The notes beneath the pieces are model-generated. The model did not search any database and had not been told where the DNA came from. It saw only the letters and a list, made by a program, of their open reading frames with translations. From positions 1 to 11,652 of the forward strand of contig SKNP01000457.1 in assembly GCA_007120485.1 (NCBI GenBank): 11,652 nt of DNA, written 5' to 3'. This DNA is from Nitriliruptoraceae bacterium (GTDB lineage: Bacteria; Actinomycetota; Nitriliruptoria; Nitriliruptorales; Nitriliruptoraceae). Of the stretch, positions 1 to 6,725 are shown piece after piece (the stretch's first letter is position 1; each line of letters begins with the position of its first letter). A program made the position numbers and the translations under genes.

Positions 1-998
1 CGGCGGGCGGCGTCGCGAGGCGTGACGATCTCCACCTCGTCGCCACAGCGGGCATCGACCAGGTCGATGAAGCGTCCGGTCAGCGCGCCGGCCTTGGCCT
101 CCAGCGTCGCGCGGTCGACGCCGTCGAAGACCCCCAGCGCCGTCTCCAGCGCCGCCATCGACAGGACCGGCGGGGTGCCGTCCAGGAACCGCTCCGCGTC
201 GGGTGCCGGTTCGTAGCGGAGATCGAACGCGAACGGGCGGGCGTGACCGAACCAGCCGCGCACCGGGGGGCCGACCCGGTCGAGGAAGCGCTCGGCGACG
301 TAGAGGTAGGCGGGCGAGCCCGGTCCACCGTTGAGGTACTTGTACGTGCAGCCGACGGCCAGGTCGACGTCCCAGGCGTGGAGATCGACGTCGAGCGCAC
401 CGGTCGAGTGCGAGAGGTCCCAGACCGTCAGCGCACCGACGGCGTGAGCGGCGGCGGTGAGATCCTTCGCGTCATGTCGCCGCCCGGTCCGGTAGTCGAC
501 GTGCGTCAGCAGCAGTACGGCGACGTCCGCGTCCAGGTGTGCCGCGACCTCCGCGGTGGGGACCACGCGCACCTCGAGATCGCCGGTCAACTCGGCCAGC
601 CCGTGCGCGACGTAGACATCGGTTGGGAAGTTGGCGTCATCGGTGAGCAGCACCTGACGGCCGGGTCGCAGCCCCCGGGCGGCGGCCAGCGTCTTGAACA
701 GGTTGACCGAGGTGGAGTCGGTCACGGCCAACTCGTCCGGGTCGGCACCGAGCAGCGGCGCGAGCCGTTGGGCGACCCGGCGGGGGAGCTCGACCCACCC
801 GGCGTCGTTCCAGCTGCGGATCAGCCCGTGGCCCCACTCGTGGTCGACGACCTCCCGGAGCCGGTGGGCGACGGCGGTCTGGAGCGCGCCGAGCGAGTTG
901 CCATCGAGGTAGCGCACCCCATCGGGCAGCGAGAAGGCGGCGCGGGTGGACGCGAGGGGGTCGGCGGCGTCAGCGGCGGCGCACGTTCCACGGTCCAC
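1..998 (-). CDS. kynU: Kynureninase (3' end beyond the window)
   Basis: This gene encodes a pyridoxal-phosphate enzyme of cytoplasmic tryptophan catabolism that cleaves kynurenine to anthranilate and alanine. The minus-strand frame is open from 998 to the left edge (332 codons; the family is about 410 residues, so the C-terminal fifth is missing). Visible landmarks are N-terminal DAADPL and YLDGNSLGAL (about 30-39), DSTSVNLFKTLAAA (94-107), NFPTD (123-127), THVDYRTGR (165-173), WDLSHSTGALDVDL (193-206), and TYKYLNGGPGSP (218-229), where Lys220 is the expected Schiff-base lysine. ERFLDGTPP lies near the window edge. I chose GTG at 998 because AGGGAG lies 7 nt upstream and the family N-terminus begins there. 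In-frame ATGs at 1076 and 1124 lack a good ribosome binding site. It is transcribed away from fabD. The identity is secure; the start is less so. Confidence 0.93.
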   Translation of the reverse strand, partial: MDRGTCAAADAADPLASTRAAFSLPDGVRYLDGNSLGALQTAVAHRLREVVDHEWGHGLIRSWNDAGWVELPRRVAQRLAPLLGADPDELAVTDSTSVNLFKTLAAARGLRPGRQVLLTDDANFPTDVYVAHGLAELTGDLEVRVVPTAEVAAHLDADVAVLLLTHVDYRTGRRHDAKDLTAAAHAVGALTVWDLSHSTGALDVDLHAWDVDLAVGCTYKYLNGGPGSPAYLYVAERFLDRVGPPVRGWFGHARPFAFDLRYEPAPDAERFLDGTPPVLSMAALETALGVFDGVDRATLEAKAGALTGRFIDLVDARCGDEVEIVTPRDAAR

Positions 999-1117
999 GC
1001 GGACGCTCCCTGGTCCCGGGGGAGCCCGACGGTAGCTGGCCGGCGCCGGGACCTCGCCCTCGACCCGTCCCGGCATCCGGGTCGGCCGTCCCCATGGTGG
1101 CTTGCCACCGATCCGCC

Positions 1118-1145
1118 TTGACATCGACACTGACGTCGGTGTCAA
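1118..1145. promoter_or_regulatory. Overlapping inverted repeats, candidate operator between kynU and fabD
   Basis: Two overlapping dyads are seen. The inner one, 1126-1143, is GACACTGAC/GTCGGTGTC, an 18-bp palindrome with 8 of 9 pairs matched. The outer one has arms TTGACATCGAC (1118-1128) and GTCGGTGTCAA (1135-1145), 11 bp with one mismatch and 6 nt apart. TTGACA therefore occurs in both orientations and could serve as a -35 element for either gene, but I see no convincing -10 at 16-18 nt on either strand. The location, 57 nt before the fabD start and 120 nt before the kynU start, suits a transcription factor site. The regulator is not identifiable from the window. Confidence 0.5.
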
Positions 1146-1202
1146 CTTCACTCTTCCGAGGGCTGGCCCCCGCCGAGCCCGCGCGTCCGTCAGGAGGTCG
1201 CC

Positions 1203-2132
1203 TTGTCGATCGCGTTCGTCTTCCCTGGCCAGGGATCCCACCGTGCAGGCTCCTTGGAGCCGTGGGCGGGCCATCCCGCCCTCGAGGTGCTCGACGAGGT
1301 CAGCGAGGGCATCGGCCGTGACGTGCGTGCGTTGACCGAGGACGGCACCGCCGGCGGGCGGACCGCGGACGCGCAGCCGGCGATCCTCGGTTGCTCGCTG
1401 GTCGCCTGGCGCGCGCTCGCGGACGCCGGGGTGTTCCCGCAGGTGGTCGCCGGCCACTCGTTGGGGGAGTACACCGCGGCGATCGCCGCCGGTGCCATGA
1501 CGGTGCGTGACGGCGCCGCCGTGGTCGCCGCCCGTGGGGCGGCCATGGCCGAGGCCTGCGCGGCCAACCCGGGCACCATGGCCGCCGTCGTCAAGCTCAC
1601 CCCCGACGCCGTCGAGGTGCTGGTCGACCGGATCGACGGACTGGTCGTCGCCAACGACAACGCGCCGGGCCAGGTCGTGGTCGCCGGGCCGCCGGACGCG
1701 GTCGAGGTCGTCGCCGAGCAGGCACGGGACGCCGGTGGGCGAGCGCTGCCCCTGGACGTCGAAGGGGCGTTCCACTCCCCGGCCATGGCGCCGGCGGTCC
1801 CTCAGGTGGCCGAGGTGTTGGAGCGCACCGCCGTCGCCGACCCGTCCGTCCCCCTGGTCTCCGGCGCCTCCGTCACGGCGCGGATCGGCGCCGACGACAT
1901 CGCCGCGGACCTGCAGGCGGGGATCCTCTCGCCGGTGCGCTGGCGGGAGGTGCAACTGGCGCTCGCCGCCCGCGGGGTCACCGATCTGGTCGAGGTCGGG
2001 CCCGGTGGGGTCCTGTCGGGGCTCGCCAAGCGCACGGTCCCCGAGGTCACCGTCCACCGCGTGGAGGGTCCGGAGGATCTCGACGCGGTGACATCCGCGT
2101 TCACGTCCGCATCCAGCGGTCCGCGCGCCTAG
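1203..2132 (+). CDS. fabD: Malonyl-CoA:ACP transacylase
   Basis: This cytoplasmic enzyme transfers malonyl from CoA to holo-ACP, making the extender substrate for FabH and FabF. The 309-residue protein has the family's usual length. It shows the N-terminal FVFPGQGS oxyanion segment (5-12), QPAILGCS (58-65), the nucleophile elbow GHSLGEY with Ser86, Arg111 at the carboxylate-binding position, NAPGQVVVAG (153-162), and the catalytic histidine in GAFHSPAM (His191). The start is TTG at 1203: CAGGAGG at 1191-1197 lies 5 nt upstream, and translation begins exactly at the conserved MSIAFVFPGQG. It is the first gene of the fab operon, 204 nt from the divergent kynU and 70 nt before fabH. A free-standing malonyl transferase, with no polyketide synthase modules nearby, indicates type II fatty acid synthesis. 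Confidence 0.96.
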   Translation: MSIAFVFPGQGSHRAGSLEPWAGHPALEVLDEVSEGIGRDVRALTEDGTAGGRTADAQPAILGCSLVAWRALADAGVFPQVVAGHSLGEYTAAIAAGAMTVRDGAAVVAARGAAMAEACAANPGTMAAVVKLTPDAVEVLVDRIDGLVVANDNAPGQVVVAGPPDAVEVVAEQARDAGGRALPLDVEGAFHSPAMAPAVPQVAEVLERTAVADPSVPLVSGASVTARIGADDIAADLQAGILSPVRWREVQLALAARGVTDLVEVGPGGVLSGLAKRTVPEVTVHRVEGPEDLDAVTSAFTSASSGPRA

Positions 2133-2149
2133 CGTCACCCCTGGCCGTC

Positions 2150-2173
2150 GGCGGTCGGCGGTCACGGACCGCC
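2150..2173 (+). promoter_or_regulatory. Tandem heptamer with hairpin in the fabD-fabH gap
   Basis: GGCGGTC occurs twice in tandem (2150-2156 and 2157-2163) and is followed after three bases by its complement GACCGCC (2167-2173). The proximal copy forms a 7-bp stem with a 3-nt loop; the distal copy could pair instead with a 10-nt loop. There is no T-tract, so it is not an ordinary intrinsic terminator. It ends 19 nt before the fabH Shine-Dalgarno sequence (2193-2200) and could act as a processing or attenuation element. That role is inferred. Confidence 0.35.
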
Positions 2174-2202
2174 CTCCCGCCGCGCCACAACGAGGAGGAG
2201 CC

Positions 2203-3258
2203 GTGAGCTCATCGACCATCCCCAAGGGGCACACGCTGCCGGTGCGGTTCGCCGGTCTGGCGTCGTACCTGCCGGAGCGCGTCGTGACCAACGACGACCT
2301 CGCCCAGGTCCTCGACACCAACGACGAGTGGATCCGCACGCGCACCGGGATCCGTGAGCGACGCGTCCTGGCCCCCGACCAGGCGACCTCGGACCTGGCG
2401 ATCGCGGCCGCCCGCGGTGCGCTCGAGGACGCGGGGATGACCGCCGACGACCTCAGCGCGATCGTCGTGGCGACCACCACCCCGGATCACACCGTGCCGG
2501 GCACGGCCCCGCTGGTGGCCGCCGCGCTGGGTAGCGAAGCGACCGCGTTCGACGTCAACGCGGCCTGCAGCGGGTTCCTCTACGCCCTGCGCGTCGGCGC
2601 GGGCATGCTGGCCACGGGAGACAGGGCCGTCATGGTCATCGGCGCGGAAGCGTTGACCCGCATCGTCGATCCCGGCGACCGCGGCGTCGCCGTGCTGTTC
2701 GGCGACGGCGCGGGGGCCGCGATCCTCGTCGCCGACGACCAGGCCAGCCTGGGCCCGTTCGACCTCGGGGCCGACGGAACCGATCCGTCGATGCTGTGGA
2801 CCGAGGCCGGGGGGACCCGACATCCGGTCGATGGTGACGTCCTCCAGGACCGTTCGAACTTCCTGTCGATGCGGGGTGGGGACGTCTACCGCAACGCGGT
2901 CGCCCGGATGACCGCGTCGTCCAAGCAGGTCCTCGGGGATGCCGGCTTCGGTGTCGACCAGGTCGATCTGCTGGTCGGTCACCAGGCCAACATCCGGATC
3001 CTGGAGGCGGTCGGCCAGCGGCTCGGGATCCCGCCGGAGCGCACCCACATCACCGTGGACCGGCACGGCAACACCTCGGCGGCCTCCGTGCCGCTGGCGT
3101 TGGCCGATGCCCGCGAAGCGGGGCGCCTCAACCCCGGTGACACGATCCTGTTGACCGCCTTCGGTGCCGGGCTGACGTGGGGCTCGTGTCTCCTGACCTG
3201 GCAGCCCACCCGGCACCGGGGAACGACCACGACCGCGGGTGCCGGAGGTGCCACGTGA
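2203..3258 (+). CDS. fabH: Beta-ketoacyl-ACP synthase III
   Basis: This enzyme starts fatty acid chains by condensing an acyl-CoA primer with malonyl-ACP, releasing CO2 and CoA. The 351-residue protein carries the full thiolase-fold triad: Cys122 in NAACSGFLYALR, His260 in GHQANIRI and Asn290 in DRHGNTSAAS. Other family signatures are TNDEWIRTRTGIRERR (39-54), GDGAGAAIL (167-175) and FGAGLTWGS near the C-terminus. It is longer than the roughly 317-residue E. coli enzyme, with about 12 extra residues at the N-terminus and a Thr/Gly-rich tail of about 18 residues after GSCLLTW. The GTG start at 2203 follows AGGAGGAG (2193-2200). The stop overlaps the fabG start by four bases (GTGA), implying translational coupling. 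Primer preference, straight or branched, cannot be read from the sequence alone; the downstream dehydrogenase operon hints at branched primers. Confidence 0.96.
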   Translation: MSSSTIPKGHTLPVRFAGLASYLPERVVTNDDLAQVLDTNDEWIRTRTGIRERRVLAPDQATSDLAIAAARGALEDAGMTADDLSAIVVATTTPDHTVPGTAPLVAAALGSEATAFDVNAACSGFLYALRVGAGMLATGDRAVMVIGAEALTRIVDPGDRGVAVLFGDGAGAAILVADDQASLGPFDLGADGTDPSMLWTEAGGTRHPVDGDVLQDRSNFLSMRGGDVYRNAVARMTASSKQVLGDAGFGVDQVDLLVGHQANIRILEAVGQRLGIPPERTHITVDRHGNTSAASVPLALADAREAGRLNPGDTILLTAFGAGLTWGSCLLTWQPTRHRGTTTTAGAGGAT

Positions 3259-3980
3259 GTGACCGGATCGCGATCGTCAGCGGTGGCAGCGGGGGCATCG
3301 GTGCCGCCACCTGTCACGCCCTGGCACAGGAAGGCTTCCGGGTCCTGGTGGGCTACGGCGGCAACGCGGACGCGGCTGCCGAGGTGGCCGACGGCGTCCC
3401 CGGCGAGGCCGAGCCGTTCCACCTCGACGTCACCGACGAAGGCAGCGTCACCGCGGCGGTCGAGCACGCCACGGGCCTCGGCACGTTGGCGGTCGTCGTC
3501 AACAACGCGGGCGTGGCCGACGACGACCTGCTGATGCGTCTGGACCCCGCGCGGTTCGACCGCACCGTGGAGGTCAACCTGCGCGGTGCGTACCTGCTGT
3601 CCCGGGCGGCGCTGCGACCCATGCTTCGCGCGCGACACGGGCGTATCGTGAGCGTCGCCTCGGTCGTCGCGCTGCGTGGCAACGCGGGGCAGACCGCCTA
3701 CGCCGCATCGAAGGCTGGCCTGATCGGGTTCACCAAGTCGCTCGCCCGCGAGGTCGCTCGCAAGGGCATCACCGCCAACGTCGTCGCGCCCGGGTTCGTC
3801 ACGACCGCGATGACCGACCAGCTCGGCGACGACGCCCGCCAGGCGCTCATCGACCAGGCACCCAGCGGTCGCCCGGTCGAGGCCGATGAGGTGGCCGGGG
3901 CGATCCGCTACCTCGCCTCGGATGCCGCCGGCTCGACCACCGGGGCGGTCCTCCCGGTCGACGGCGGCGCCGGCATCTGA
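3255..3980 (+). CDS. fabG: 3-oxoacyl-ACP reductase
   Basis: This short-chain dehydrogenase/reductase reduces 3-oxoacyl-ACP to 3-hydroxyacyl-ACP in the elongation cycle. At 241 residues it has the normal FabG length. Motifs in order are the Rossmann loop GGSGGIG (10-16), Asp58 in LDVTD, NNAGVADDDLLMRL (83-96), catalytic Asn108, Ser136, Tyr149 and Lys153 (YAASK), VAPGFVTTAMTD, and the C-terminal PVDGGAGI. The GTG start at 3255 overlaps the fabH stop and follows GGAGG at 3244-3248. The same frame is open further upstream inside fabH, but that extension does not resemble FabG. Most FabG proteins have arginine at the fifth position of the glycine loop (GGSRGIG), which helps hold the NADPH phosphate; here it is Gly14. 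The assignment is firm because of the fabH and acpP neighbours and the complete catalytic tetrad. Confidence 0.94.
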   Translation: MSDRIAIVSGGSGGIGAATCHALAQEGFRVLVGYGGNADAAAEVADGVPGEAEPFHLDVTDEGSVTAAVEHATGLGTLAVVVNNAGVADDDLLMRLDPARFDRTVEVNLRGAYLLSRAALRPMLRARHGRIVSVASVVALRGNAGQTAYAASKAGLIGFTKSLAREVARKGITANVVAPGFVTTAMTDQLGDDARQALIDQAPSGRPVEADEVAGAIRYLASDAAGSTTGAVLPVDGGAGI

Positions 3981-4034
3981 TCCGTGCGACCATGGACGAC
4001 CTGATCTGCCGCTGACCCACATCGGCGCACCACC

Positions 4035-4072
4035 CCACACGTTGACCGACACCGACCCACACGCTGGCCGAC
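4035..4072 (+). repeat. Imperfect 16-bp direct repeat upstream of acpP
   Basis: CCACACGTTGACCGAC (4035-4050) recurs as CCACACGCTGGCCGAC (4057-4072), with 14 of 16 bases identical and a period of 22 bp, about two helical turns. It sits in the 121-nt gap between fabG and acpP, the largest gap inside the operon, and ends 17 nt before the acpP ribosome binding site. It could hold an internal promoter or a regulator site for acpP, which is often expressed more strongly than its neighbours. TTGACC at 4042 is a possible -35, but I see no good -10. Confidence 0.35.
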
Positions 4073-4101
4073 CGGCCCGCGACGACGACAAGGAGCACCA
4101 C

Positions 4102-4338
4102 GTGTCCCAGGATCTACTCGCCACCTTCACCGAGGTCCTCACCGAGGAGTTCGGTATCGAGGCCGACCAGGTCACGCCCGACGCGACCTTCGAGGCGCTC
4201 GGGCTCGACTCGCTCGACGTGGTCGAGCTCACCCTCGTGCTGGAGGAGAAGACCGGCGTCAAGCTCGAGGACGAGGAGCTCGAGGACGTCCGGACCGTGC
4301 AGGACGCGATGAACAAGGTGCAGGAGAAGCAGGCGTGA
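4102..4338 (+). CDS. acpP: Acyl carrier protein
   Basis: This small acidic protein carries growing acyl chains on a 4'-phosphopantetheine arm between the Fab enzymes. At 78 residues it matches the family. The prosthetic-group site is Ser37 in LGLDSLDVVEL, at the start of helix II, followed by the acidic recognition helix with EEKTGVKLEDEELEDV. The GTG start at 4102 is supported by AAGGAG at 4090-4095, 6 nt upstream, and by the family N-terminus MSQDLLATFTEVL. The reading frame stays open further upstream, but that segment is Arg/Pro-rich and unlike ACP. The stop overlaps the fabF start (GTGA). AcpS, encoded two genes downstream of fabF, is the expected modifying enzyme. Confidence 0.97.
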   Translation: MSQDLLATFTEVLTEEFGIEADQVTPDATFEALGLDSLDVVELTLVLEEKTGVKLEDEELEDVRTVQDAMNKVQEKQA

Positions 4339-5582
4339 CCGACGTCGTCATCACCGGACTCGGCATCATCAGCCCGGGCGCTCGGGGGCTGGACGACGCC
4401 TGGGCCGGTGCGTTGGCGGGACGGACCGCTGCGGCCGTCGATGAGCGGCTGGTCGAGATGGGTACCCCCGTCACGCTCGCCTGTCGGGTTCCCGCGTTCG
4501 ATCCGGATGCGGAACTCGGCCGAGGCTCGGCACGCCGGCTGGATCGGTTCACCCACCTGGCCGCGATCGCCGCTCGTGAGGCCATCGCTCACGCCGGGCT
4601 CGCCTCGGAGGAGGACGAGCAGCTCGCCGGTGCCGACCCGGACCGGACCGGTGTGCTCTTCGGGTCGGGGATCGGTGGCGCGGAGACGTGGGCGTCGGAG
4701 TACCCCAACTACCTGGAGAAGGGGCCGAAGCGGGTCAGCCCGATGTTCGTGCCCAAGATGCTCTCCAACACCGCAGCCGGCACCGTGGCGATCCGCAGCG
4801 GTGCCCGTGGGCCCAACATGACCGTCAACACCGCCTGCGCTGCCGGCGCTTCGGCGATCCACCTCGGACGGGACCTGATCCGCGGGGGAGCCGCGGACGT
4901 GGTGATCGCCGGTGGTGTCGAGGCCGGGGTCACCGGGCTGGCGGTGAGCGCGTTCGCGCAGATGGGAGCGTTGACCAAGAACCCGGATCCGGCCACCGCG
5001 TCGCGCCCGTTCGACGTCGACCGCGACGGCTTCGTCATCGGTGAGGGTGCGGCCGTGGTCATCCTCGAGTCCGCCGAGCACGCGGCCGCCCGGGGGGCGA
5101 CCGCCTACGCGACGGTGGCCGGTGCCGGTGCCTCCGCCGACGCCCACCACGCGACCGCACCGCCGGAGGACGGCGGTGGCGCCGTCCTGGCGATCCGGGC
5201 CGCGGTCGAGGAGGCCGGCGTCGGCCTGGACGAGGTCGACCACCTCAACGCGCACGGCACGTCGACGCCGCTCAACGATGCGGCGGAGGCGCGGGCGCTG
5301 CGTGCGGTGTTCGGGGATCACACCGACGGGATCGCGGTGGCCTCCACCAAGGGCGTGACCGGTCACACGCTCGGTGCGGCCGGTGCGATCGAGGCGGTGT
5401 TCGCGGTGCAGGCCATCCGTGAAGGCCGGATCCCGCCGACGGCGAACCTGGTCAACCAGGACCCGGAGATCGCCCTCGACGTGGTGTCGGGTTCGCCACG
5501 GGAGCAGGACGTCGCCGCGGTGCTGTCGACCTCCATGGGCTTCGGGGGGCAGAACGCCGCGTTGCTGTTGACGCGGCCCTGA
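4335..5582 (+). CDS. fabF: Beta-ketoacyl-ACP synthase II
   Basis: This condensing enzyme extends acyl-ACP by two carbons with malonyl-ACP. The 415-residue protein has the normal FabF length. It begins with VVITGLGIISPGA, has the nucleophile Cys168 in NTACAAGASAIHLG, the pair of catalytic histidines His307 (NAHGTSTPLND) and His344 (TGHTLGAAGA), Lys339 in STKG, FDVDRDGFVIGEGA (226-239), and the C-terminal SMGFGGQNAALL. The Cys-His-His triad separates it from FabH, which uses Cys-His-Asn. The GTG start at 4335 overlaps the acpP stop by four bases, so the two are probably translationally coupled, a common acpP-fabF arrangement. Its stop is only two bases before the plsC start. FabF rather than FabB is preferred because no fabA or fabB context is present and because of the acpP linkage. 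Confidence 0.96.
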   Translation: MTDVVITGLGIISPGARGLDDAWAGALAGRTAAAVDERLVEMGTPVTLACRVPAFDPDAELGRGSARRLDRFTHLAAIAAREAIAHAGLASEEDEQLAGADPDRTGVLFGSGIGGAETWASEYPNYLEKGPKRVSPMFVPKMLSNTAAGTVAIRSGARGPNMTVNTACAAGASAIHLGRDLIRGGAADVVIAGGVEAGVTGLAVSAFAQMGALTKNPDPATASRPFDVDRDGFVIGEGAAVVILESAEHAAARGATAYATVAGAGASADAHHATAPPEDGGGAVLAIRAAVEEAGVGLDEVDHLNAHGTSTPLNDAAEARALRAVFGDHTDGIAVASTKGVTGHTLGAAGAIEAVFAVQAIREGRIPPTANLVNQDPEIALDVVSGSPREQDVAAVLSTSMGFGGQNAALLLTRP

Positions 5583-5584
5583 GC

Positions 5585-6310
5585 ATGTCGAAGGGGGCCG
5601 GGTCACCGACGGACGCTCCGGACGAGGAGGGGTTCACCCCGACCGTCCCGGGGTCACGGTCGTTGACCCGGCTGACCTTGCGCCCTCTGATGCGCGGCTG
5701 GTTGGGTCTGACCGCCGACGGGGTGGAGCACGTGCCGGCGCGAGGGCCGGTGCTGGTCGCCTCGTGCCACCGCTCCCACGCGGACTCGGTGGCGATCGCG
5801 TCCGCGATCCGACGCCCGGTGCACTTCCTGGGCGACCGCAAGCTGACGGAGGCCCCGCTGGTCGGCCCGCAGCTGACCCGGCTCGGGATGATCCCGCTGC
5901 GGCGCGGTGAAGGGGATGCCACCGCGTTGGAGCTGATCCGCTCGATGCTGCTCGAAGGGGCCTGCGTGGCGGTCTATCCGGAGGGATCCCGAAGCCGCGA
6001 CGGTCGGGTCCACCGGCTGCGCAGCGGTGTGGCGCGGCTGGCGGCCGAGACCCGGACCCCGGTGGTCCCGACCGCGGTGCTCGGCATCGAGGAGGTCTGG
6101 CCGGTCAACGAGAACCCCCGGGTGCGCGGTGGCCGGGTCACGGTCCGGTTCGGGGAGGTCATGGCACCGCCCGACGACACGCCCAGGTCCCGTCGGAGCT
6201 TCAACATGGCGTTGCAGGCGACGCTCGCCGAGCTGGCGGGCACGGAGATGGCCGAGACCTTCTCCGAGCCGCACGGCGGCGCCGACGATCCGGCCTCGAC
6301 CGGGTCGTGA
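5585..6310 (+). CDS. plsC: 1-acyl-sn-glycerol-3-phosphate acyltransferase (PlsC family)
   Basis: This is a membrane-associated lysophosphatidic acid acyltransferase, placing a second acyl chain on glycerol-3-phosphate to make phosphatidic acid. The 241-residue protein shows the family blocks: the HX4D motif as CHRSHAD (His62 and Asp67), LGMIPLRRGEG (block II, 100-110), YPEGSRSRDG (block III, 131-140; usually EGTRS), and TPVVPTAVLG (block IV). There is no obvious transmembrane helix, as in many short PlsC proteins, and the first 25 residues look disordered. The residue before the catalytic histidine is Cys61, where many members have Asn. The ATG start follows the fabF stop by two bases and has no strong Shine-Dalgarno sequence, so it likely depends on reinitiation. 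The stop overlaps acpS by four bases. The exact acyl acceptor is inferred from the family. Confidence 0.88.
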   Translation: MSKGAGSPTDAPDEEGFTPTVPGSRSLTRLTLRPLMRGWLGLTADGVEHVPARGPVLVASCHRSHADSVAIASAIRRPVHFLGDRKLTEAPLVGPQLTRLGMIPLRRGEGDATALELIRSMLLEGACVAVYPEGSRSRDGRVHRLRSGVARLAAETRTPVVPTAVLGIEEVWPVNENPRVRGGRVTVRFGEVMAPPDDTPRSRRSFNMALQATLAELAGTEMAETFSEPHGGADDPASTGS

Positions 6311-6711
6311 CCGACCTGCCGCCCTTCGTGACCGGTTGCGACGTCGTCGACGTCGCGCGACTCGCCGCTGCCCTCGACCGCCGCCCCGCGATGCTCCAGC
6401 GGCTGTTCACCGACCGGGAGATCGCCGACGCCCGACGCGGCGCCCCGATCCTCGAGGTGGAACGGGCACGCCTCGCCGCGCGGTTCGCTGCCAAGGAGGC
6501 GGCCCGCAAGGCGTTCGATGACCTGCGCCTGCCGTTCCACGCGGTCGAGGTCCGCTCGAGCGCATCGGGGGCACCGCAGCTGTGGCTCCACGGCACACCA
6601 ACGTCCTTGGCCGTGTCGCTGTCCCACGACGCCGGGGTGGCGATGGCGGTCGTCGTCGGTCCGGCATCGGTCCGGACCGATGACCTGTCCGCACCGCAAC
6701 CTTCGACCTGA
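6307..6711 (+). CDS. acpS: Holo-ACP synthase (4'-phosphopantetheinyl transferase)
   Basis: This enzyme transfers 4'-phosphopantetheine from CoA to the conserved serine of ACP, converting apo- to holo-ACP. The 134-residue protein has the three AcpS landmarks: the N-terminal metal-binding strand GCDVVDVARL with Asp12, the RFAAKEAARKAF helix with Glu64 as second metal ligand, and the C-terminal SLSHDAGVAMAVVV strand. The tail of about 17 residues after that is not conserved. Its GTG start at 6307 overlaps the plsC stop in a GTGA junction. Fourteen bases separate it from fabI. Its target, the ACP two genes upstream of plsC, lies in the same operon, so the two are presumably co-expressed. Cys11 replaces the isoleucine usually seen in this strand, which is unlikely to matter for metal binding. 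Confidence 0.92.
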   Translation: MTDLPPFVTGCDVVDVARLAAALDRRPAMLQRLFTDREIADARRGAPILEVERARLAARFAAKEAARKAFDDLRLPFHAVEVRSSASGAPQLWLHGTPTSLAVSLSHDAGVAMAVVVGPASVRTDDLSAPQPST

Positions 6712-6725
6712 CCCAGGAGACCACC

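Noticed and set aside
243..1121. Open reading frame of 292 codons on the plus strand
   Set aside because: It is the codon-aligned antisense of the kynureninase gene, whose minus-strand translation carries all the expected motifs.
1076..1124. Upstream ATG starts for kynU at 1076 and 1124
   Set aside because: Neither has a good ribosome binding site, the extra residues do not resemble kynureninase, and the one at 1124 falls inside the palindrome. GTG at 998 has AGGGAG 7 nt upstream.
1118..1152. TTGACA at 1118 as a full fabD promoter
   Set aside because: No -10 resembling TAnnnT is found 16-19 nt downstream, so I kept it only as part of a candidate regulatory dyad.
2209..3216. Open reading frame of 335 codons on the minus strand
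   Set aside because: It is antisense to fabH, with a Gly/Arg-rich translation and no recognisable domain.
3886..4101. N-terminal extension of acpP back to 3886
   Set aside because: The added 72 residues overlap fabG, are Arg/Pro-rich and do not resemble ACP; a good ribosome binding site precedes GTG at 4102.
2979..5606. Long open reading frame of 875 codons on the minus strand
   Set aside because: It lies antisense to fabH, fabG, acpP and fabF, all with complete family motifs. Its translation is Arg/Gly/His-rich and matches no family; long antisense frames are expected at this GC content.
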